A stretch of DNA of 64,000 nt, taken from NCBI GenBank assembly GCA_003342895.1, contig PTFA01000159.1:2093233-2157232 (forward strand). The letters are read 5' to 3'. Shown here piece after piece: positions 13,301 to 25,300 of the stretch. Under the pieces are notes generated by a model that saw nothing but the letters and a program-made list of their open reading frames with translations, ran no database searches and was not told the origin of the DNA. How positions within the stretch are numbered: position 1 is the stretch's first letter; every line of letters starts with the position of its first letter. The DNA is from Casuarius casuarius (lineage: Eukaryota > Chordata > Aves > Casuariiformes > Casuariidae). Position numbers and translations under genes: made by a program.

Positions 13301-16300
13301 TAACTACTAGGACTTTATCACCTGGTATTCATAGAAATTTCCTAATTTAAATATCCATTTAAGAATTACATGTTTGAAATCACCTTATCTTTTCACTGGT
13401 CTATTTGAATTAGGTATGTTTTAGTTAGGAAGCATGTATAAGAACATAACTGTTTTTTTCCTCTATTGCAGATGGCTAAATAAAAATGGAATTCGAGAAA
13501 TTGAGAATCATGCATTTAATGGAACCTACCTGGATGAGCTGTAACTACTTTTGTTATTTAGCAGTCTGCAAAACAATTATTAGCAAGTAGCAACTCCTGC
13601 AGGTTTTTTAATGTCAGATTGTTTTAGCATTGATATTGTTGTGTTTTACAGAAATCTTAGTGACAACCACAACTTAGAAAAATTACCGAATGAAGTCTTT
13701 CACGGAGCCAATGGTCCAGTTGTTTTGTAAGTAATATTCAGATTTTTTCTCATTATTAACTCCCCAGAAAAGAACAGATAAGAATACAGCATTCAAATGT
13801 GAATGCAAGTCTAGATTTTAACATCTCACAAATGTTGGAGGTCAAAATTGGAGCTGCATGCCTGAATATAAAAAACTGGAAGCCATACCTGAAATACTAG
13901 TCTAGATCCAAGTTTTCACTTTTTCCTCAAGGTTTTTGGAGTATTTGGATCCAGTTATTAGATCCAGATTCCTCTTCAGAGTTGATTAAGATCTGTAAGA
14001 GGGAAGTTCTGCTTCACTTATGCAGTGAAAATGCTGTTCATTTTTTGTTTAGGGCAAAAGCAAGGATAGGTAAGTGGGTCCTTAGTGCTTAAATCTGAAT
14101 TGCACACCCTTGAACAATTTAAAACCACAGAGGATTTGCCCTACAGTTCTGAAGCTTAATTCTAAAGGTAAAATCCCTAACCTATACTTCACACAGTTAA
14201 AATAGGATCTCTTTGGTGGTGTTAATCTGGAAAAAAGAGATCTCAGAAGTATACAGTTCAGCAATAGAGTGCTCATGGATCTCAGTCACCGTTACCTCAA
14301 GCTATGGTTTGGCAGGGGATCTGAAAATACCTGTGACTGTGCACAGCTGCTTGTGCTTCTGAGCCCAAGCCACATGTAAGAGCTGTAACAAACACGTGAA
14401 CTTTTTTTTTTTTTTTGGTCACCAATTCATCAGAGCCTTTCTCTCTTCCCATCTACTCTGGATGTCCAGAGAGGGTACCCCAAAAATGGTGAAAAAGGGT
14501 AATTGGAATTGTTGGAAGATTTTACACAGAGGTTTAGAGTGGTTGGAAGTCTAGAAAAGGCAGAGAAAAATGGCTAGCCAACCTTGAGTTCAGATAAGAG
14601 CTCTTCGGAAGGCCTTGAATACACAGTCCAAACCTTTTTTCCATCTTGTAATGTTCAATGCACCTATGATGTAAAGAGCTACCATAAGGGTTACCTACAT
14701 TTTACTCCACTTGCATCATTCCCTCAAAATGCCTTTCTCCTTTAGAAAGGACTGCCAGTGGAGCATCTTTTCAGCAGTGATGCACTTGATGTTTCTCTGG
14801 AAAAACATCATTTCCTGGAGCGAGAAGTTCATGCATTTTCTTTGCAAACTGTAGCTGATACAATCATATTCTGGAGGCTTATCAAATTGATTTGGCTATA
14901 GTTCAGATTCATTTGATAGTTCAATTTCTAACACTGAGTTATTTGTGTAAGAAGTTTTCTATTCCATTACTAGTATGTCCACTCTTCTATAGATGGTAAA
15001 TTACCTTTTTATCCTGACTGAGAACATGAAAGAGGAGCCTTCTACTCATCTGTCCCTGTAGTGTACACCAGAAATATGCTTTCACTTATGGAAATGATTG
15101 ACCCATAATGATATCTTTGCTGGGGAAAATAGTGTTGTTGAAAACAAATTTGTGTTGCAGGCTACAATATTTTATTAGACTGAACTTCAGAGTGTTTAAT
15201 TGTTTGCTCTTCCTGCACCAGTGTCTATTAATGCCACCTTCTATTTTAGGTTTTAGAATATTAAAATAACATGACAGATGCACAGACACAAATATGAATG
15301 TCATATTGCACCAGTCTTGTCACCTATTCTGCCTTATACAGGCTACACAGTTTCACAGATCAGTTCCTCTCTCAGGCTTACAGCTTTTGGCTGAATTAGA
15401 ATATCTGTTTTGGAAAGACACCAAGTTCTGAGTTAAAGAATTTCAGCATTGACAATAGGCAGGTAAATCAAATGGCTAATTAGATTTACACCTACATGCT
15501 TTCCTTCTGTACAAAAATACACTTTATTTCCGACTTGGATTTTCATAGCCTCAATTTTCAGCCATTTTGTTTCCTTTATTTCTCTTCTGGTGCTCCCAGA
15601 GCAATAGTAGCTTACACCAGGTTTTAGGGACTGGGTCACTTAATGAAGTCCATAGGAGCCTCTGCCTTCCATAAGCATTACAAAACTTGGGGAGTTCCAG
15701 GAAGGAGCAGGAAGCTGCAGGGGGCTCTCAGATTCCCCCTCTCCATAAATGTAATTCAGCTGCTCGATGATGATCCATTCTGGGCTAAATTCACTGGCTG
15801 CACGCTGACTCCATAGCAGGGCAAGATGTGGCTACCGTGCATCCTGCCCTCACAGCTTGTCTTCAGCAGGAAACCCAAGCGCGTGGGTCCAGGAGAGCTC
15901 CAGTAGGTCCCTAGCTAGACGGCTGGGTTCCTGAAGCACTTCCAGAGAGCAGTTTAAATGCAACCTTTGAGAAGATTAGTATCACTGATCAGTCCACTGC
16001 TCTCTGATCCCCGCTATCCCAACCTTTTCTTGCTGCTTCTATATGTGCCTTTCAAACCTAAATGCGATTATCCACTGTCAGTATATTTTGCTAATCCAAC
16101 AGAGACTCCCAGTGGGAAAAGGAAGTGATAGGAAGAGAGCTCAGATTAATTTTGCTGTTCTTGCACTGGCTGCTGTCAAGGCTGATGTCTAGCAGTGAAC
16201 AAAGCCTCAAGGAGCCTCTGAACTGAGGTCTGCTCTGTGACAACTCAGTGGAGTAAGTTACTAAACCACCTGCACCCTGTCTGTGTTTGCTGCTCAGTGG

Positions 16301-19300
16301 CCTACTGGCAGTGTATCAATAACTATCTCTAACTGGCATATCAACAAACACTGCACTACTGTGCAAAGCACTTCCCCCAACTTGCTTCTGTTTATGTGCA
16401 ATGACAATCTTAAAAAACATAGAAGGATGTTTAAAAGAAGAAGATATTTTCTCAGGAAGATATTTAAGTATTTTAGGTTTAGAGATGACTAGAGACCCAG
16501 TAACATTTTATCTATTTTTAAGTCTAGGAGATATTCATATTTGTTATTTCCCAGCTAGCATAATAACTGTTTGGACTTGCCAAAGATTTCCAGCTAACAA
16601 GCCAAAGAAAATGTTTTTCATGCCCTTGTTCAGAATTATAAAACCTTATGAAGTTCCATAGGCTCTTAATGGTGCCGTGAATGATACTGTCTGTGGATTT
16701 CAGCAGAAAACTGCAGTTTACTTGTTTAGTCATGAACATATACTCAAGGTGACAGTTTTCATTAGGCAGACTACTAAGGACAGTAATCAGTCCATGAAAC
16801 AACTGAGGTTGCCAGTTGCAACCTAATTACCACTTTAGGTGTCTAAATCAGAAATTTAAAGCTTAAAGTTCCTCTTCAGCTGCTGCTTTTAGCTTCTGTC
16901 AGAAAAGGATCAGACCCAGAACGACCTCAGGACCAAAACATGGTATCTCTTAGCCTTGCCTGCAGAAGTGCAAAGCATTTCTGCTCTCACCTGTCCATCT
17001 TGCCCTTCTAGTAGACGTTACAGCCCTGGCTCAGGGTAGCAGAGTGGTGTCTGTGTTTGGTCCTCAGCTACCACAATTTGCAGTAATCCAGCCAGTGGCT
17101 TAAACTGCCAGCGAAAGAGGGATGGTGTTAATATTCCAGCATGTGAACTGGCGATAACAGAGGAAGGGACACACACCCCTTTCAGATGGGGCCATAGCCC
17201 TGGCAGATGGTCCTGGTGGATATTTGAGAGCCCTCACAGTTTAAGCAGCCCCAGGAAAATCCAGCAGAGCCCCAGGTCCTCAGCAGCCTGTGCCTAGCTC
17301 TCAAATACACTCCACTGGGATTAGCCGCAAAGACATCTCTGTCAGGCCAGTGGGCTCCGGGGAGGACACCAAATTTTGGGGCCAAATCCTTAAGATGGGC
17401 AGAGTTTCGGACACTCACCAGTGCTTTTAGCATTTTCGGCTTGAGTGCTTTAGGATAGTCCCCCTCAGCATGCGGGGGTGGTTCTCAGTTTCAGTACCCA
17501 GTACTTCTCCAGGCCCTGCACGTGCAGCGCAGGGCATCTCACCTGCAGCTGGGTGTTGTGGGGGTGTTTCGTTCCTTCAGAGTTGCCAGGGCAGAGATGC
17601 GTGCTGCGGTGCCTCTGGGCCTGAGGAGTGAATCCGAAGCCACCAGCTGTGGGCACATTATGGACACAAAGATCATGTTTACCCACTGCCAGTAATTGCT
17701 TTAGTAGCTAATATGAATTTGTTAGACTTGACTGACCTCAGCTAAAGATTGTGAGTTCAGAAATGTTTCCTGGTGTTAATTTTGTTCCTTAGAATGGGGA
17801 GTGGAGGTGCAAATGTGCATATTGTGCATAGCAGCTGTCTGAACTATATATATGCTACTAAAATCTGGTCTCTCCCACATGTGTCAACATTCTTCTGCAT
17901 TAATATTGTAATAAAAATAATTTGTGCGGATTATGTAATGTAGATCAAATAACGTCTTGACGTAGGACTGTTACAGGTGAACTGGAAAATATATCGGGGT
18001 GGATGGAGATAATATCAAATACTGTCAGTCTGATTTATTAGGGAAAATCCTTTTCTTTTGTCAGACAAAATAAAAAGCAGAGCAGCCTTAGCAAATGTTG
18101 GATCCTGGATCAATCTCATGACGTAAGAGTGCAGCAGCTAAGGGAGGACTGGATGATGTTGCTTAGTCCATTTTACTGCTGCTGTAACAGAAGAAAGTGT
18201 ACTTTCCTGCTGTCACAGGCTGAAGAATACAATTTGTGCCCCAGCCAAGGAAATGTGGGGACAACTTGCCCCAGCTGTTACATCGTGGAGCATGGGGATG
18301 GGTTCCTGAATAGCTCTTTCTTGGGAGATGAAGAACAATTGATCCTTCTTCCCTCCCCTCACCTGTGTGGCACAAGTCAAGATTTAGTGTTTGTACCATG
18401 AAACATTTTTCCTTTGAAAAGTCTCTCTAATGCTGTCTTTAGTACATTTATAGTCGCTGCTTCCATCAGTGCCTTTGATAGTCTGTTCCACACGGTAATT
18501 GCCTTCCACATAAATACATCTTGCCTAACCTGCTGTTATCTTGCCCCTTAGTTTCAGTCTGTGCTCTCTTTGTTTTTTAAACCTCTGGAAAAATTTTGTT
18601 TTCATTCCTTGCAGTTTGAAACTTATCACCCCATCTGTCTTTAATCTCTTTTCTTCCTAACGAATACAGAACCTCATATTCCCAACCTGTCTTCGTATGT
18701 GTACCCCGCTATGAGCTTGTATCTTTGTATTTATTGCCTTTTGCATTTTCACCTGTCCCACAGTAGCCTTCCTGTAATGTGATGTTCATGAGGAACATAA
18801 CAAGCTTCTATTGCGATTTCATCAGCCTTTTGTGTATCGTAACAGTGTTCTTGGATGATTGGTGCATTTATTTCACTATTCAGTAAACCCAGAATCATAT
18901 GGAGCTAACGGTTTTTGTCACTGTTAATTCTTACCCCAGAAGGTTATGGGTTTTTTTTTTTTTCAAACCAGATTAGCATCATTTGATTATTGTTTGCAAT
19001 TAATATTAGTTCAAGTCTCCTCAAGGAACTCCTAATTTATCCCTCAATTCTGTTTTCAGTGTGGATTTCTGGATGACCTCTTTCCAATCACTAGTCTGAA
19101 AATGAGCAGGGCAGTCTAAAACATATGTCCATTGTTGAGCAAAAGTTAATTTGCTTTTTATCAAGGTTTTCATATGTTTTCTTAAGGGATATTTCAAGGA
19201 CAAGAATCAGTTTCCTGCCAAGTCATGGATTAGAACTCATTAAGAAGCTAAGAGCAAGGTCTACATACAATTTAAAAAAACTTCCTGATTTAAGCAAATT

Positions 19301-22300
19301 CAGTTCTTTGATTGAGGCAAACTTCACCTATCCTAGCCATTGCTGTGCATTTACAAACTGGAAAAGACAAAAGTAAGTAATTTCATTTGTTTTTCTTTTT
19401 GATGCTTCTCAGCTGTTGATAGTGAATTAAATAAACTTGTTCAAAATCTGAATAGGAAATGCCTCTTCAGCACACGTAAGTAGACGGATAAAAATAAAGG
19501 TAGAATACATAATGTTTATGCATGTTACACGGGATGTTGTATTCCAGGCTGGTGATAAGTTCTGATAGCTCTATTAACATCAGCATTTTCCCCAGCCGAG
19601 ACTAGCCCATACTTGTCATAGGATCATCTTTCACTGGCACCTGCAGTCCTGGATCAGCCCAGAGCCACTCTGAAGACATTCAAGAGAAATAGCTTGGTAA
19701 CTTTTCAGGAGGTAGTTGGAGAGAATGCAGTGTTTCCACAGAAGCTTCTCATATTTGACCATCAATTCAAGAGGGTAACAGGACCACTGAGTGGTCTTAA
19801 CCTCTTCTCTCAGAAAGTCACACTGACATTGGAAATCAGTATGACCAAACACACTGTCTCTGTCTAGTCTACATATACACCATTTATGGACATGATTTCT
19901 AAATTGGTTAACCTAGGGACACTTTAACAGAAATCAAGTGTGGGGTCATCTTAGACTCCCAAAGTAAATTCCCATGCTAGTTTTAATTTATCATCAGCAA
20001 GATGCAATGAGACTTCATATATCAATGGTTGTCATGAGTTATTTTCAGCTCCTCTGGTAGAATTAAAAGGTACATGTTAATTAGTTAATGAACCTCCTGA
20101 GTTTGTGCCACTGGAAAACCTGAGGGACTGGTACTTATGGCACTCCCTGTTATTGTTCCAAGTTATTCCTTTGCTGGATGTCCTCAAAGACTTGGAATTT
20201 GCTGTGACAGAAAAAAAAGAAAAAAACACACATCATGGTTATAATTCAAGACACTGTCTTCAAAAGTTGCCTAAAGCTTCAAAGAAAGGTAAAACCATGC
20301 AGAGAAAGCATAAACTACTACTACACTTCAATACTTAAAATAGCAATTTATTTTATTTTTAGCATTGTGTTGTCACCAGGCAGTGAAAGGTGCCTTATCT
20401 CACTTGTGCTGATAGCTAATAATTATCACTTACATGTGCTTGCAACACTAGCTGTATGAAGAATGCAAGTCTGATGGTGGAGACTACAGTGATAAGGGAA
20501 GTATCTGGCAGAATCAATCCCTCATTGCCCATTGTTGATCCAAAATGCTAAACTTTTTGCTAGGAGAGTTTATGAGAAGGTGATATTTTCACATGCTTCT
20601 ACAAGCTTATGCAGGCACAGTGCTTGGTGGCTTGCTAAGTAGAAATGCTCCCAATCCTTCCACCACTGATGGCAACTCGATATTTGCCATTGATTTCAGT
20701 GGAAGCATGCTTAGTCCTAAAAAGCTGAATGAGCAAAGGGATTTTGATATCATATGATTTACATGTTTGACCAGATTTCTGGACTGCTTGTGCCAAATCA
20801 GGATCCAAATCCCAGAATCTACCCCTCAGGATAGGCAACTCTGCTGGATTTTTCGAAAGCAGAGTTAAGAGTCACTCCTCCCAACTGAAAGAAAGTTACA
20901 GGATGAAATGGCACTGACCTTTTGGTAAGATCTCAGTAGCTCATCTCCTCACTTGGGCTATAAATAACTTCACTGCCACCCTCACCCCAGGGGATTTAAA
21001 CCCATGGCACTCAGTTCCCTCTTTGTTCAACCCGTTTTGAAAGCCCGGGCAGGTAAGAAGCCGGCAAGGACACTGACACTAGCCTCCCCACAGCCTGCGC
21101 AAGAGTAATTTGAAAAGAAATGTCCGTGAACTGTGCAGAGCTTGTGTAACCCAAGCGAGCTGGGATGGAGCACCACGCTGAAGCAGCTGGTGCTGCTTCT
21201 GGAGCAAGTCTGCTCACAACTTCACTCACAATCAGCTACTGTATCATTTGTAGTGCAACAGGAGGAAGTATTACGCAAGCTGGAGCTGCTCCTCTATGCT
21301 GGCTTTGTGAAAACTCTTGTATTGATATGTGCTCTTCTTCTACTGTCTGTCCTTAGAGCGGAAGGAATTTTCTTGTCAGATGAATTTATAGATAATTTCT
21401 GGAATCCAGGGGCTTGGCTTCGCAAGTTGCCTAAATCTAAAATTTCAGTAAAAAAGCGAAATTAAAAAAAATCACTATAAAGCAACTAATCCTTTACACA
21501 GTACCTTCTAGGAAATACTTTCGGCGATAAAACAAGGTGATGCTACAAATGCAAATAAAAGCAGAACATAAAATTCCCCTAGCTGACCTCTCAAAGTTTT
21601 CTTCTTCCCCCTATACAAAAAAGGTCTTCTCAAGATAAATTTTCCTTGACCTCAATAATGCATACTTTCTAGGCCTCATTGAATATACCGTTCCTGAGAG
21701 GTGAACTCTAGAATACCCCCAAAGCCTGTTCTGATCCCTGCTTCAGATGATTGACTTCTGTTCTTGGAAGGAGGTATTTGGTGCTGCTGCTTCTCTTCTA
21801 AGAGGCTCTTTGCATTTTAAGATACAAGCACATATTAGTATGTCATTTATATCATTAATATAAACTATCTCAAAAATTTGCTTTAAATGAGTGAATCTTC
21901 AAACTGCAGAAAAAAATGACTTAAGATCTAGTTTTAGTGGAGTCAATAAAGCTGTTTTGATTTTTAGAGATTTTAGAAACATTTTTTTCATAAAAGGAAC
22001 CATATTTAGAACTAAATTTAAAATATTGACAAGTTTATATTAATTGTTGTGCTAAAAAGCTAAAAAGACTTTTGAAAGAGTAGCTGCTATGCAGGTACAA
22101 AGACTTTTTTTTTTCATTTCAGTTTATTCTACTAATTAAATTAAATTCCAGTTAATTGTAGCTGACAAAGCAAGAAGGCTTTTGTTTATTAAAAAGTCGG
22201 TGTAAAAGAGGAGAGATACTCATTCTAAAATCTAGAAGGACAAGGTAGCGGTAAACAATCTGTTCATATCTCTCTGGCTATTATTATGAATTTCTCTGTT

Positions 22301-25300
22301 CAATAAATGCATTTAAATAAACTGTTTTCTGTGTACAGCACATTCAAAGTAGTTTTGTTTCACTGTTAAAACAATTGAATGCTGGTTTGGTACATTTTAA
22401 CTTTATTTAAATTTTCATGCAACTAAACTATGACATGAATCATTAGGAAAATAGTAATCATTGTCTTGTAAAAGAAATGCATCACAACTGGGTTAAAAGC
22501 ACAAAAATTAAGACTTCATTTAGACCAGTGTATGCTCTGATACATGATTACTTGAATAAATGTGCACATATAGAGTGTATCATCTTCCTGATCAACAGAA
22601 CAACATTGAATGTATTTAAAATTGGTCATTTCATTAATACAGTCGTGTCTTGTACTGAAATTAGTGGGAAACTGATATCCTCTACCTAGTTTAAAGATAC
22701 AGAATGGATGTATTTTAGTTTGGGGGAATGGTGAAGTGTCCTGCGTTTGAACATCAAAGGCATTAACATACATTTTGGCAGAGATTAGTCATACATACAG
22801 TAGCTACACCTGCTTTCATTTTAGAACAGTTTTGTTGACAGCTGACACAAGCTGTGTGTGCATTCAAGACTGCCAGGTTTTTTGAGAGTTATTAATAGTT
22901 TGAAGTACTTGATCACAGAGTTTTGATGGTTTCTTTGGCAAGAGTTGTGCTGGTTTAGTGCAGCAGATATTACTTATTGTCATGAGAAGTGATGTGACTT
23001 GACTTACCCTACATCTTCACCCATTCACTCTCCTGTAGCAGTTTAGATCTCAAAATATTTCCAGATAATCCAGGGAGGATAAAAAGGATACCTAATAACC
23101 CCCAGAAGTGCTTTTCTAAGCATCGCTGGGGCATTTGACATTCACGTGGGAACTCTAAGAAGGAATTAAGACAGACGTCTGAGGCCTATTTCTGACTGAC
23201 CCATTTACATGAAATTTCCCCTTTTTGAGGCTTTTGCAGCACTTAAGAGCAATGTGTCACCTCTCCCATTACCTGGTTAAAAACCATATGCACCAGTGAA
23301 CTGGCTCTGTTGTGATAATGGGAAGTTTAAATATGTTATAGCCACAGTGTTTTCTACGTTTTGGAGGATGTCACATCAACCACAGACCAGCTGGAGGACT
23401 GAGACACAAGACACAAAACATCATAGTCAATTTTGCTGCTGCTTTTTCCACTCCAAGAAGAATTATATGATAAATATTGATCTGTAGATTCATTACACTA
23501 GAATATTTTGATGCTGAGCCAATGGAAGGTAAACTGATTTTTATGAAAACTTTAAAAAAACAAATCCAGTGCACTATGTTGAGCTCCTCTCACATCTTTC
23601 TGTGATTGGAAATAATATCCTGCTCAGATAGTGCCGAGGCTGGATGTTAAAACCCTCGACTTGGCATAGACCATTATGAACTTCAGCAAGCTTTTGGCTT
23701 TCTCTGACATAAAGATCACCTTCTGCCAGAAAGAACTACAGTGATATGAATCTAGTCTTAAACTTTATCATTGTTCTTTGGAAGACCTGTCACTTGCAAA
23801 CCTATTTTTAAAAAGCATGGCAGCATCAGGAGACATATTTGGGCCTCGTTTTGTGAGAATATAATATCACTTGCTCACAACTCACTTGATGTCACTTTTC
23901 AGTAAGCATAATTGATTTGCGAGAGGACCTAATATGGAATCTAGATCTGGACTATTTATTCTGCAGAGTGTATTTCTCAGCACAAAAGATCTTGCTTTCA
24001 CCAGATCCAGGCAGAGTGCATGAAATGACTACTTGTACAAAGGTTGTTATTTTTGTCTATTTTTGTCGGAGCACTCTGCCAATTTTAATGTTATTCTTTA
24101 AGTTGTCCTTTCTCTAGTTTATTTTTCAGACAGTTCACTTTAGCGGAGCAAACGAGGATTACAAATAACATGCATAAGTGAACTGTGTTAAAACGCATAT
24201 GGTCTCAAAAGGGCGCAAGGACCCATCCTTTGCCAAAAACGTATTAAATTATTACTCTCAGTTCACTGTACAGCACAGAGGGCAAACAACCCAGGGCAAG
24301 AAAGGCATAAGTGCTAGTCACAAGCAGTCTGTACTAGATGAAAGCTTTTCTTTCCCTTAGTAGTTTTGAAACTCTGCCCATCTTAACTGCTCATAGTGCA
24401 AATAACCAGCAGGAGGACTCCTTGGCACCAATCCCCAGAACAAACAGAGCATCTAACCTTGTGGGACTCTGATTTTATTTGTGACCTCTGGGTGTTAAAT
24501 AATAACAAGAATTAGTAAGTAATAATAAGCAGAAATATTTTACTGGCCCTAAACAGCTGCCTTATCTGTGGGATAGATGTAGCTCTAAGCAGTGTCTCCA
24601 TAATTTGGGAAAAGGTTTATTTTTCCCTCATGGCTGAAAAATGTTTGATTAAAAACATTTCCTTGGATTCATTTACTAAAAAACAGCAATTGCAGTAGCT
24701 CTCAGGGCCCATGAGTGCCTGTTGCACTCAGACTTGAGGGGCTCGCTCCCCTATCGTTGCCCCTTCCAAGCATGCATTCCCTTTCAGCTGCAAATTGTTG
24801 CTCTGTTTATCAGCCATCCGCTCACTCATCCGTGTGCTAGCAGAGCACAGAGGAGCAAATGTAATGCCTTGCTTCTGGTATTGTGACTTCCATGGTGCAT
24901 ATCTGACCTCACAGAAAGTCAGCTTTCTACCTCAGCTGATAAGCAAGATAAAAAATACTGGTAATAGTAGAGGATGCTCAGGACCTCACAGGAGGTGAGG
25001 AAGTGTTCCTCACCTGCTGGTGCTGAAGCTTCATTAGTTTTTCTTTCTTACAAACAAATGCTTTAAACTTATGGTTTGGGGGGGGGGGGGGGGGGCAGGG
25101 TGCTGGAAGATGTAGTGAGTGTACAGAGTGAAGGGATAAAAATAGGTTACGAGAAAGAATTCTCACTTGCCTAACTTGCTCAGAAAGCTGTTCCCTCATG
25201 TGTACTGCAAGTCAGGGTGAGATATATGCTGAGATCCTGTCCTGGAAAATATACAGCTAAATTGCTATCATCTAAGCTGTTGACAAAAGTAGGCAGAGCT

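Larger units (their letters stand above)
13727..19186 (+). other. FSHR: FSHR intron 8
   Basis: This is a 5460-nt intron, mostly unremarkable AT-rich sequence with a T15 run at 14402-14416 and a GC-richer patch around 17,160-17,700. Its last kilobase contains an antisense CR1 relic. Confidence 0.9.
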
